IMG/VR virus record: IMGVR_UViG_3300020172_003650
Coordinates: 1 to 27,886 of that record
Origin: a virus
Length of the DNA: 27,886 bases
Reading direction: 5' to 3' (one strand)
The position numbers were made by a program, and so were the translations under genes. Below are positions 5,754-12,673 of the stretch, one piece after another. Numbering within the stretch: position 1 is the first letter of the stretch; every line of letters begins with the position of its first letter. The notes under the pieces are model-generated. The model was not told the DNA's origin. It saw only the letters and a list, made by a program, of their open reading frames with translations, and did no database searches.

Positions 5754-6447
5754 ATTTTAATAGACCTTTGATTCTATCTATATTTTCTGTAATTTTTTTA
5801 TTATGTAATGATTTTTTAACATTATCTTCTTTAATACCAACACGATTTAATAATTTGGTACCAATAGATTTAAACCATTTAGTTTCCATATCATCATATT
5901 CAGATTTTACAGGTGTGGTTGTTGTTCCCGTAGTTGTTCCTGTTGATGGTGGATTATTTTGAGTTGTACCATCATTATATTGTAAATGATAATGACTCCC
6001 TGTTGAATTAGCGCTTGGATTGGTATATTCATCTATATATGAAAATTTGTTATCACTAGATTTAGTATCATTTAATATTTTAACAAAACTACTTGAGGTT
6101 GTTGCATTATATGGAGTGATTGTAACATCAATAGCATTACCTTTAGTGTGCGCACCACCTAAATTCTGATGAAAAGTGTCATTACCAGCACTTATCATAA
6201 CCTTAACAGATGGGTCATATGTGTGATACTTTTTTAGAATATTAGAAACTAAATCCGTTAATACATCATTTACCCCACCACCACTAGTTAATTCATTATT
6301 TTTTTCGGTGTAACCTAAATCAGTTAATGTTGACCTTAATGTATCTACGTTTTCATACATATTTTCTGACTCAACCATTTCTTTATTTTCAAGAATGGTA
6401 TTGTATAAAGAAAAAATATCTTTAATTAATTTTGTTTGACTACTCAT
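5752..6447 (-). CDS. M15-type D-Ala-D-Ala / L-Ala-D-Glu peptidase-like protein
   Basis: 231 residues. The zinc-peptidase signature of the M15/MEROPS MD clan is present: GAHTKGNAIDV (His100, Asp107) and GSHYHLQ (His152-His154 forming HxH). The family cleaves peptide cross-links of peptidoglycan, so it may be an endolysin or virion lytic enzyme. An N-terminal helical region (1-60) precedes the domain. A Thr/Gly/Pro linker (about 165-180) leads to a basic C-terminal helix. No signal peptide is visible, so export would need a holin or virion delivery. TATTTATA lies 4 nt upstream of its ATG. Confidence 0.75.
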   Translation of the reverse strand: MSSQTKLIKDIFSLYNTILENKEMVESENMYENVDTLRSTLTDLGYTEKNNELTSGGGVNDVLTDLVSNILKKYHTYDPSVKVMISAGNDTFHQNLGGAHTKGNAIDVTITPYNATTSSSFVKILNDTKSSDNKFSYIDEYTNPSANSTGSHYHLQYNDGTTQNNPPSTGTTTGTTTTPVKSEYDDMETKWFKSIGTKLLNRVGIKEDNVKKSLHNKKITENIDRIKGLLK

Positions 6448-6451
6448 GTAT

Positions 6452-6459
6452 TATAAATA
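6452..6459 (-). promoter_or_regulatory. TATTTATA element 4 nt upstream of M15 gene
   Basis: On the minus strand TATTTATA ends 4 nt before the ATG at 6447. Same element and close spacing as at 2620, 9394, 13730 and 17036. Confidence 0.45.
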
Positions 6460-6473
6460 GTTTATTATCAAAT

Positions 6474-6501
6474 AAAAAAACCGACATTTAGTCGGTTCTT
6501 T
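6474..6501 (-). terminator. Terminator overlapping the end of 6488 gene
   Basis: Stem ACCGAC/GTCGGT (6480-6485 with 6491-6496), loop ATTTA, and a T-run on the minus strand (plus-strand A-run 6474-6480). The stop codon of the membrane-protein gene (6488-6490) lies in the hairpin loop. Confidence 0.8.
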
Positions 6502-6778
6502 TTGTATAGGTTAATCTCTTAATTTTTTCTTGAGTTTTTTCAGGTAATCCTGTTAATAATGTTGATTCAACTTCTTTTATTTCTTCAACAACTTCTAAAT
6601 TAACTTTACTCCAAGGTTTCACACGTAAAAAATAGATTAGAGGTCTTACGAATAATTGTACCATACCAACAGATACTGTACTTTTAATGTTATTTGTAAT
6701 ACCATACATAATAATCATTGTTAATAATCCCCCAACGATTTCATAGGAAATATAGTTTTTGTTAAAATTTTTCTTCAT
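6488..6778 (-). CDS. Small membrane protein (96 aa, DUF2061-like)
   Basis: Residues 12-50 form two hydrophobic spans (YEIVGGLLTMIIMYGITNNI; VGMVQLFVRPLIYFL), followed by RVKPWSKV and a charged C-terminal helix. The order basic segment, span, short loop, span, aromatic/basic PWS resembles DUF2061-type small membrane proteins, but only weakly. It overlaps the PspC gene by 17 nt, so translation is probably coupled. It ends inside its own terminator hairpin. Function unknown, possibly acting with the PspC protein in the inner membrane. Confidence 0.6.
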   Translation of the reverse strand: MKKNFNKNYISYEIVGGLLTMIIMYGITNNIKSTVSVGMVQLFVRPLIYFLRVKPWSKVNLEVVEEIKEVESTLLTGLPEKTQEKIKRLTYTKRTD

Positions 6779-6956
6779 AGGTTTCTTTTGGAATTATAAT
6801 CCATAACAATAAGTATATTAAACCTATGGGAAATGGAGTAAAAAACAAAAGAACAAAGATTATTTTGATAATAGTTTCATCAAGATTTAGATAGTTACCA
6901 ATACCTTTGCAAACACCCCCAATTGATGATGGATTTGCTCTATGTAGTTTTTTCAT
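6762..6956 (-). CDS. PspC-domain membrane protein (64 aa)
   Basis: The entire protein is one PspC domain: KLHRANPSSIGGVCKGIGNYLNLDE, then a hydrophobic span ending LLLWIIIPKE. The family pattern is L.R....igGVc.Gia.y...D...iR..., then a membrane span and P. In bacteria PspC senses membrane stress and partners with PspA/B; stand-alone PspC proteins are common in Bacteroidetes. It overlaps the upstream HAD gene and the downstream membrane-protein gene, each by 17 nt, forming a tightly packed three-gene operon. A role in guarding the host membrane during late infection is inference. Confidence 0.85.
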   Translation of the reverse strand: MKKLHRANPSSIGGVCKGIGNYLNLDETIIKIIFVLLFFTPFPIGLIYLLLWIIIPKETYEEKF

Positions 6957-7554
6957 ATGGTTTTTTTGTTAAGAATTTAATTATTTTTTCCTTAATACCT
7001 GATTGTTTAATCCCCTCATTTGAGGATGGAGTAAGAACAAAATTATTTAAACCCCAACTATACTCACCATCTTCTTTTCGTCTAAGGGACATATTCAAAT
7101 CATCAATTGCAACCCATTCAGTTATTGATTGATAATTTGTTAAGTATTCTGCAATTTCCAAACTACGAGTTTGTTCTAATTCCATTCTATATTCCCAAGG
7201 GAAATTATCATAATTCTTAGAGGTGATTGAATCTGTGAATGCTATTGGTTTTTTGATGATGCCTTGAGATTCATAATATTCTCCCATTTCTTCTACGGTT
7301 GCAAAACGTTTCCAATCTGATGATACAACAATTTCTGCATCAGTTTCTTTTAAAATTTCATTAAGTACTTCAATTGCTTTTTTATCAAAATTGTCAAAAC
7401 GAACATCAACTGGTTTTAGTGTCTCGTGAAATGAACTACTAAGATATTCTGGTGTATCTTTACCTTTCATCAATTTTTTTTCTTTTTTGAAACGACTACC
7501 CCAATTTGGTGATAAACAGATAACTCCATCGTGGTCTAAAAATATAACTTTCAT
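6940..7554 (-). CDS. HAD-superfamily phosphatase
   Basis: 204 residues from ATG 7554, chosen over the GTG at 7560, which overlaps the -7 promoter box. HAD motifs: motif I VIFLDHDGVI (Asp7, Asp9), motif II IVVSSDWKR (Ser near 97-98), motif IV WVAIDD (near 158). The insert between motifs I and II is long and charged. Phage and RNA-repair HADs of this kind (polynucleotide 3'-phosphatase or nucleotidase-like) are the closest class by pattern. The substrate is not visible. First gene of the operon with the PspC and small membrane-protein genes, read from TATATTTG 5 nt upstream of the ATG. Confidence 0.78.
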   Translation of the reverse strand: MKVIFLDHDGVICLSPNWGSRFKKEKKLMKGKDTPEYLSSSFHETLKPVDVRFDNFDKKAIEVLNEILKETDAEIVVSSDWKRFATVEEMGEYYESQGIIKKPIAFTDSITSKNYDNFPWEYRMELEQTRSLEIAEYLTNYQSITEWVAIDDLNMSLRRKEDGEYSWGLNNFVLTPSSNEGIKQSGIKEKIIKFLTKKPYEKTT

Positions 7555-7559
7555 AATCA

Positions 7560-7567
7560 CAAATATA
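7560..7567 (-). promoter_or_regulatory. TATATTTG -7 element for HAD-PspC operon
   Basis: On the minus strand TATATTTG ends 5 nt before the ATG at 7554, matching the Bacteroidetes -7 box. It implies a leaderless or very short leader transcript. Confidence 0.45.
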
Positions 7568-7647
7568 AGATATTTATATTGAAATACAATATTTTTTTTT
7601 TTAAATTGGTCTTATTGACATAAACTTTTAATCGTAAAATATGAAGG

Positions 7648-7869
7648 ATGACAGGAAAATACAGAACTTGGAGGAAAACCTTCCAGGACAATTTATCACA
7701 ACTATTCTTAATGATTGCCCTTTTCTTCAATCCGTTTGGATTCGACGCTGTTCAGTATGGTCTAATATTGTGGACAGGAAGTTTATGGAAAGCCAACTTC
7801 GTGTTGTATTGTATTGCGGCAGTATTTTTTGGGCTATATATTTATTTTCGCAAATTATCTAAAAAATAA
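7648..7869 (+). CDS. Small membrane protein (73 aa)
   Basis: Starts MTGKYRTWRKTFQDNL (amphipathic, basic), then two hydrophobic spans (about 17-33 and 42-66) and ends FRKLSKK, giving basic flanks on both sides. The overlapping frame starting at 7641 has a less convincing composition and is rejected. An AAGG precedes the ATG at close range. It converges with the minus-strand gene at 7870 with no spacer and no visible hairpin between the stops. Confidence 0.6.
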   Translation: MTGKYRTWRKTFQDNLSQLFLMIALFFNPFGFDAVQYGLILWTGSLWKANFVLYCIAAVFFGLYIYFRKLSKK

Positions 7870-9390
7870 TTAAAGAGCCTTCAATTCCCCTTTTTTGAAC
7901 GAATCAAAATTCGGTCCTTTTTTTAATATAAAACTATTACCTTTTTTATCGTAATCTAATATTCCAGCTAATCTGGCTGAGTTGAAAAATCCGCTACTTT
8001 GACCTCTCCAATCGGATGGTGTTCCCCATCTTCTGTCACCACCAACTTTTTGGTAAATTGGTTTTCCATTTAAAATACCCTTTTCTAAAATTCCAATATC
8101 CGTTAAAAAATCTAATTTGGTTCCTGTTTTACCTGAATCTAAATAATCAACCAATTTTTTAACCATACCAGCGTTTTTCTTAAACGTAAAACCATAACCA
8201 CTTCTATTTGGAATCCAAGTTGACTTTCCTCCGTGAACTAAAGACATAAATTCAGGAGATTGTTTCATTTTACTAACAACCCTTCTAGTAATTTGATATG
8301 TTATATCCTCAAATATTAGTTTAATCTGATTATCGGTTTGGATTTTTGGTATATCATAATTTAAGGTAAAATTTAAATTTTCAATATGTAAATCAAAGTC
8401 GAGAGTTGTATTACTATCATCCCAACTAAATCCAATGTTAACAATTAAACTAGATGGTTTGTTTATATCAAAATTAAAAATAATAAAAACCAAATATTGG
8501 TCAACATTTTCAGTATCAATAGAAATGTTCATATCCATTGTTGCATGATTCTCTAAATCACTATCAGCATCTATTAGTAAACTTGCGTTAGTATATTCAA
8601 TTGCAACTATTTGTTTAGTTTGCAATCCGCGACCTACATAATCAATCTTATATGAGGACTTATTAAATAGTTTATTAAATAAATCGTATTTAGCCTTAAG
8701 AATACTTTCCTTATAATCTTTTCTGACCATTTCAATAACTTTTGGTGCTCCAAGATTAAAAACTTCCTGTTCTCTTGTGCTCATTATAGTATCAGTAGCA
8801 TCATACCAAGTTTCTACATTAGGTGTTATGTGTATTGCTATTTTATAAAACTTATTTGATTGGTCAAAATTCTTTAATATTATGTAATACAATCCTTGGT
8901 TACCCGTTGTATGGCTTTCAAAATAAGATGACTGACTATCCATTGAAGTACACCATCTTGTACCAGCACCATATTTACAAGATGCTCTATGAGTTAATGG
9001 TTTAATAATTAAAATATTTTTATCTTCAAATATTTTTTCGGCTCCTGAGGCATCAAACTTATTTAATTGTGATTTTGAAGATGTAATATGTGATTGTATC
9101 GCATTTTTTAATCCATCAAGGTCGTATTGATTAATATCTTTAATTTCTAAAGATTGTTTGAATCTGTCAAAATCTTTAACAAGTTCTATTGCGTCTTCAA
9201 TTTCCTCATCGGATGTGTTTGGATGTAATTCTCTTAATACAAAATCGGTATATTTGAAATTGGTATCTGCTAAATCAGAAATACCTAAAATAAAATCCAA
9301 TGTTTCAGGATATTCTTTAAATTTATTAGAGTATTTTTTTCGTAAATCTTCTTTACGACCTTCTTTTATAAGGATTGGAGTTAATCTCAT
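7870..9390 (-). CDS. YG-x2-T-x-WC motif protein, copy 1
   Basis: 506 residues from ATG 9390, chosen because TATTTATA ends 3 nt upstream; a longer frame starts at 9426. After a helical N-terminus (ILIKEGRKEDLRKKY) it has a conserved core at residues 134-170: HRASCKYGAGTRWCTS, then YFESH and GLYYI (Cys138, Trp146, Cys147, His160). A second beta-rich half follows, and the C-terminus has aromatic and glycine-rich patches (RRWGTPSDWRGQSSGFF). The core recurs in the divergent gene at 10007. I recall this YG..T.WC pattern from large marine phage proteins of unknown function. Enzymatic activity around the Cys/His pair is possible but unproven. Confidence 0.7.
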   Translation of the reverse strand: MRLTPILIKEGRKEDLRKKYSNKFKEYPETLDFILGISDLADTNFKYTDFVLRELHPNTSDEEIEDAIELVKDFDRFKQSLEIKDINQYDLDGLKNAIQSHITSSKSQLNKFDASGAEKIFEDKNILIIKPLTHRASCKYGAGTRWCTSMDSQSSYFESHTTGNQGLYYIILKNFDQSNKFYKIAIHITPNVETWYDATDTIMSTREQEVFNLGAPKVIEMVRKDYKESILKAKYDLFNKLFNKSSYKIDYVGRGLQTKQIVAIEYTNASLLIDADSDLENHATMDMNISIDTENVDQYLVFIIFNFDINKPSSLIVNIGFSWDDSNTTLDFDLHIENLNFTLNYDIPKIQTDNQIKLIFEDITYQITRRVVSKMKQSPEFMSLVHGGKSTWIPNRSGYGFTFKKNAGMVKKLVDYLDSGKTGTKLDFLTDIGILEKGILNGKPIYQKVGGDRRWGTPSDWRGQSSGFFNSARLAGILDYDKKGNSFILKKGPNFDSFKKGELKAL

Positions 9391-9393
9391 ATA

Positions 9394-9401
9394 TATAAAT
9401 A
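9394..9401 (-). promoter_or_regulatory. TATTTATA element 3 nt upstream of 9390 start
   Basis: The minus strand reads TATTTATA, then 3 nt, then the ATG at 9390. It lies just downstream of the tmRNA terminator, giving the gene its own start signal. Confidence 0.45.
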
Positions 9402-9410
9402 TATGGGAAA

Positions 9411-9440
9411 CAAAAAACCCCATCACAAGGACAGGGTTTT
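9411..9440 (-). terminator. tmRNA terminator
   Basis: On the minus strand, just after the CCA end of the tmRNA, AAACCC pairs with GGGTTT (plus 9415-9420 with 9434-9439) and is followed by a T-run. Confidence 0.75.
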
Positions 9441-9446
9441 ATGTTA

Positions 9447-9837
9447 TGGTGGAGGTAGCGATTTCGAAATCGCTTCTTGCTCATCCTAAGTATTCAGGAC
9501 TACACGTTTAGGATAATGTTTTCTAACATTCCAAAATTCACAATTCCCTTATTTTTAAAGTGGTTTGTTTTACTGAAAACCTGTTTTCCACTTGTTTCTT
9601 TTAGGATAGAAACCACACCCTATAGAATCTTCTGTTCCTAGGTTAATGACTCCCCGACCCGAATATAGTTTTGCTTACGCTACTTCTACAAGCTCATCTT
9701 GTTTTACAAGACCTAATAGAGCCATTTTGTTTAACACGTTGCCGTATAATTGTTATTACCATAGATTTAAGTGATAGGAAACATCTCACTACGTGCCCCA
9801 AATAAATAAAAATGCCAATCAATACCATTTTACCCCC
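9447..9837 (-). ncRNA. ssrA: tmRNA (10Sa RNA) with divergent tag
   Basis: 391 nt. The 3' end on the minus strand reads TACCTCC-ACCA, with CCA encoded. Its acceptor pairs with GGGGGTA at the 5' end (9831-9837), 7 bp with one G-U. Helix ATCCTAA/TTAGGAT and the GTGTAGT-CCTGAATACT region match the tmRNA P2 and anticodon-like domain. The tag frame runs from GGT (9758-9760) to TAA (9731-9733) and encodes GNNNYTATC, colinear with the Bacteroidetes tag GENNYALAA but without the LAA end. A hairpin TCTTGT-AAA-ACAAGA follows the stop, where H5 is expected. The T-arm is a perfect palindrome with a 6-nt loop TTCGAA. tmRNA frees stalled ribosomes with SmpB and tags the peptide; no smpB lies in this window, so the host would supply it. 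Confidence 0.9.
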
Positions 9838-9855
9838 ATAAATTAAAGAACTTAA

Positions 9856-9935
9856 AAATCACTTTCGACCCCTGTATAGACATATGTCAGATGCTTAAGG
9901 TCAGCCTTAACTATTAAGGGAGCCACCTGTGATTT
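9856..9935. other. Hairpin-rich intergenic element upstream of tmRNA
   Basis: Perfect 7-bp terminal repeats AAATCAC/GTGATTT (9856-9862 with 9929-9935) enclose 66 nt. Inside are the palindrome GACATATGTC (9879-9888) and three alternating arms TTAAGG (9895-9900), CCTTAA (9905-9910) and TTAAGG (9914-9919), which permit two mutually exclusive 6-bp hairpins. It is not a recognisable tRNA (no T-loop in register). It sits between the tmRNA and the divergent gene at 10007, so it may be a leader, an RNA processing signal or a regulatory site. Confidence 0.4.
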
Positions 9936-9981
9936 GTTTCACAAAGGTAAGAATAAATATGAATATTCCAAACAAAATCAA

Positions 9982-9989
9982 TATTTATT
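9982..9989 (+). promoter_or_regulatory. TATTTATT element upstream of 10007 gene
   Basis: TATTTATT 17 nt before the GTG at 10007. A near -7 match, TTTATTTG, also overlaps the start codon itself, so the exact promoter is uncertain. Confidence 0.3.
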
Positions 9990-10006
9990 ATTAAATAATT
10001 TTATTT

Positions 10007-11815
10007 GTGATAATTGTAGAAGGTAAAAAAGAAGAAGTTGCTAAGAAACTTAAACAAAGATTTGAGTATGATGGCCCATTTATTGACCGTATGATGTTAA
10101 TAGACCCTACAGGATACAAATATGTTGATTACATAGGGAAAAAACTTGAAAAGATAATTCCTGAACTTGCGGGTAGTAAGGGGGGTCTTAATATTGGACA
10201 ACAAGAAGCAATTCAAGATGTGTTAGGAGTTGTCATTCCTTGGTTTAATGTAAATTTTGATAGAATAACTGAAGAAGATGTTTGGAAGGCAGAAACAAAT
10301 TATAGGGATAAATTTGGTATAGTTCCAAATATTGAGGGTATTTCAAAATCTCCAAAAGACATCAATCAATATGAAAATCCTGAGTTCATCAAATATCTTA
10401 TGGATATTGTTGACAGTAAGAAAAGTGCCAGGGAACTTGAAAAAGAATTAAAATCTCAGGTTGAGAAAATATATGAAGATGAGGATGTTTTGGTTGTTAG
10501 ACCAATGTCATATGCTGCCTCGTGTTATTATGGTGCAAATACAAAGTGGTGTACAACCACAAAAGGAAGTTCTGGATATTTTGATAAACATTTCAGTAAC
10601 GGTAAGTTGTATTATTTTTTAAATAAAAAAACGAATGTTAAATCTGCCTTATTTATTGATAAAGATAGAAAAGTTGAAGTATATGATTCTTCAGATAGAT
10701 TAATTAATTTAGACGATTTAAGAAAAGAATTTCCACAACAAACCGATTTAATTGATGAGTTGTCTGGGGTTGGTAGTTTTATTAAGATTTTAAGGGATTA
10801 TGCTAGAGGAAATGCGACCAGAAGTGAATTATATTCTGACCCATTAATATCCGATATAATACATGGAGAGCCACTTGGACAAACAAAACTTATTATTGAA
10901 TTTGACGATGACGATAAATTTTTAGAAACCATAGGATTGCATGAAGACGATATTTGGTTTGCTAATATGATTAATTCATCTTATAGTGATTATGAATTTA
11001 TGGATTCATACCAGATTAAAGAAGATTTTAAAGAAGGGTATGTCATATATAGTGAATTAACTGATGAGAACATTGGATTATTAAAACAGATTGCTGAGTT
11101 TGTTTATCCTGAAAAAACATTTAATATAGACGATTCTACCTATAGAATTGAATTAAACGAAAGACTTTTATCGTTATTTCCAAGCGAAATAGGTTATATT
11201 ATTGATGATTATACATTAGAAAAAAATCGTGAAATGTTTACTGTTGCAGAAGAAACTATTGATTCAGAAATTAATCGTTTATTGGAAGATTCTGGTTTTG
11301 AACTTTATCGTGGATACAGAAAAATTCAAACAACTGTTGGTAATTTATTAATGTGGTCGGCAAGGCTTGGAATAAATAAAACAAATATGTCTTCACTATT
11401 TGAAAAAATTATTAGTGAGAATGGTTCAGGTAATATTGGTGGATGGCACGAAAATTCATATGAATTCCAAAACCCTGAATATTTTGATAGTGAAAGTTTT
11501 AATAATGAAGTCACAAGACAATTTGATAAAATTTTAGAAGAAATAGAATCCGATTCTGAGGAAAAGGGTGTACCAATTAAAGAATTTTTAGATTTTAGGA
11601 ATAAAATTCTTAAAAAATTCGAACCAGAACAATGGTATAAGTTACCTAAAGACAATAATGTAAGTTTTAGAATTCAGGGGTTTGATAAAGACGATATGAA
11701 AGTAATCGTTAGATTACAAAGTAAAACCCGTGGATATCGTGATATTAACCTTAGTGAAGAAAATTTTTATAATTTATTATATCAACCAGGGTTATTTGAT
11801 GCAGATGAATTGTAA
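10007..11815 (+). CDS. YG-x2-T-x-WC motif protein, copy 2
   Basis: 602 residues from GTG 10007. This start is supported because MIIVEGKKEEVAKKLKQRF aligns with ILIKEGRKEDLRKKYSNKF at the start of copy 1. The same core follows: SYAASCYYGANTKWCTT, YFDKHFSNGKLYYF (Cys173, Trp181, Cys182, His195), in a matching position after EDEDVLVVRPM (copy 1: EDKNILIIKPL). The C-terminal two-thirds is acidic, differs from copy 1 and ends PGLFDADEL. It is transcribed away from copy 1, with the tmRNA and the hairpin element between. Paralogy is clear by eye; function unknown. Confidence 0.7.
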   Translation: MIIVEGKKEEVAKKLKQRFEYDGPFIDRMMLIDPTGYKYVDYIGKKLEKIIPELAGSKGGLNIGQQEAIQDVLGVVIPWFNVNFDRITEEDVWKAETNYRDKFGIVPNIEGISKSPKDINQYENPEFIKYLMDIVDSKKSARELEKELKSQVEKIYEDEDVLVVRPMSYAASCYYGANTKWCTTTKGSSGYFDKHFSNGKLYYFLNKKTNVKSALFIDKDRKVEVYDSSDRLINLDDLRKEFPQQTDLIDELSGVGSFIKILRDYARGNATRSELYSDPLISDIIHGEPLGQTKLIIEFDDDDKFLETIGLHEDDIWFANMINSSYSDYEFMDSYQIKEDFKEGYVIYSELTDENIGLLKQIAEFVYPEKTFNIDDSTYRIELNERLLSLFPSEIGYIIDDYTLEKNREMFTVAEETIDSEINRLLEDSGFELYRGYRKIQTTVGNLLMWSARLGINKTNMSSLFEKIISENGSGNIGGWHENSYEFQNPEYFDSESFNNEVTRQFDKILEEIESDSEEKGVPIKEFLDFRNKILKKFEPEQWYKLPKDNNVSFRIQGFDKDDMKVIVRLQSKTRGYRDINLSEENFYNLLYQPGLFDADEL

Positions 11816-11824
11816 ATAATTTCT

Positions 11825-11832
11825 TATCTTTG
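11825..11832 (+). promoter_or_regulatory. TATCTTTG -7 element for M20 gene
   Basis: TATCTTTG ends 4 nt before the ATG at 11837, the same spacing as TATATTTG before 3322. No TTTG lies at the ideal upstream distance, so the promoter call rests on the -7 box alone. Confidence 0.4.
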
Positions 11833-11836
11833 TGCA

Positions 11837-12673
11837 ATGAATAAAGATTTAGAATTATTAAAGAACGTTTTAAGCGTTCCTACTGTCACATATCAGGAAG
11901 AAAGAATGGTTGCTTTTTTGGTTAATTGGTTAACTGAAAATAACATTGAACACTTCGTTGACGAACATAATAATGTTTACGCCACAAAACAAGAATCCTT
12001 TCTTGTTCCTGAAAACTTTTATTTCCCTTGTGTTATTTCACATACAGATACAGTTCACGGTATTGAATCAATCAACATTAGAGAGGAAATGTTGTTAAAT
12101 GCTCAAAAAGAACTTAAATTATCTTATAAAGCGTATAATGATGAAGGAAATCCAACAGGTATTGGTGGAGACGATAAATGTGGTGTTTTCGCCTGTTTAT
12201 CACTATTAAAAGAATTACCTTATTTGAAGGCAGCGTTTTTTGTTTCTGAAGAAACAGGATGTCACGGGTCATTAAAGGCGAGTGATGATTTCTTTAAGAA
12301 TGTTGGATACGGTATTCAGTTTGACGCTCCTGAAAATTGGATGATTACTGAAAAATGTTTTGGTCAGGTATTGTTTGATAGAAATACAGAATTTTTCACT
12401 TCTTGTGATAAAGTTTTAACCGAAGGTATGAAAGAAGAAATGAGATATATGGTTCATCCATATACTGATGTTTATGCACTAAGAACAAAATTTGATTTTT
12501 CTTGTATCAACTTTTCTATTGGATATTACAATTACCACACAAGACACGAATACGTTGTTGTTGAGGATGTGTTTAACGGTATTGATATGGGTAAAAAAAT
12601 GATTGAAAGCCTTGGATACAAATTACACTACAAAGAATTGGTAAAACCAAGAAGTTCTTATTTGGCGTTCTAA
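11837..12673 (+). CDS. M20-family (PepT-like) zinc aminopeptidase
   Basis: 278 residues. Metal-ligand motifs in family order: ISHTDTVHG (His69, Asp71), TGIGGDDKCG (bridging Asp112), VSEETGCHGS (catalytic Glu138, Glu139), QFDAPENW (Asp163) and YNYHTRHEYV (His234 or His237). The M20/M28 fold removes residues from short peptides with two zinc ions; PepT is a tripeptidase. It is shorter than host PepT (about 400 residues), as if the lid/dimerisation domain were reduced. It is cytoplasmic, with no signal peptide. A phage version could recycle peptides released by Clp-type proteolysis. Its stop overlaps the stop of the convergent gene at 12670. Confidence 0.82.
   Translation: MNKDLELLKNVLSVPTVTYQEERMVAFLVNWLTENNIEHFVDEHNNVYATKQESFLVPENFYFPCVISHTDTVHGIESINIREEMLLNAQKELKLSYKAYNDEGNPTGIGGDDKCGVFACLSLLKELPYLKAAFFVSEETGCHGSLKASDDFFKNVGYGIQFDAPENWMITEKCFGQVLFDRNTEFFTSCDKVLTEGMKEEMRYMVHPYTDVYALRTKFDFSCINFSIGYYNYHTRHEYVVVEDVFNGIDMGKKMIESLGYKLHYKELVKPRSSYLAF

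Noticed and set aside
7641-7862. Alternative frame overlapping the small membrane protein at 7648
   Set aside because: The 7648 frame has coherent membrane spans with basic flanks; the 7641 frame is shifted and looks like a shadow.
9158-9511. Plus-strand frame opposite the 9390 gene and tmRNA 3' end
   Set aside because: Antisense to a clear gene and to the tmRNA.
9674-9760. A longer tmRNA tag frame ending LVEVA, or a +1 frame ending SCKTR
   Set aside because: Both read through the H5-like hairpin that normally follows the tag stop; only the GNNNYTATC frame has its stop just before it and aligns with GENNYALAA.
9856-9935. An additional tRNA upstream of the tmRNA
   Set aside because: There is a 7-bp acceptor-like pairing and an 80-nt span, but no TTCNANN T-loop in register and the central hairpin has a 4-nt loop rather than a 7-nt anticodon loop.
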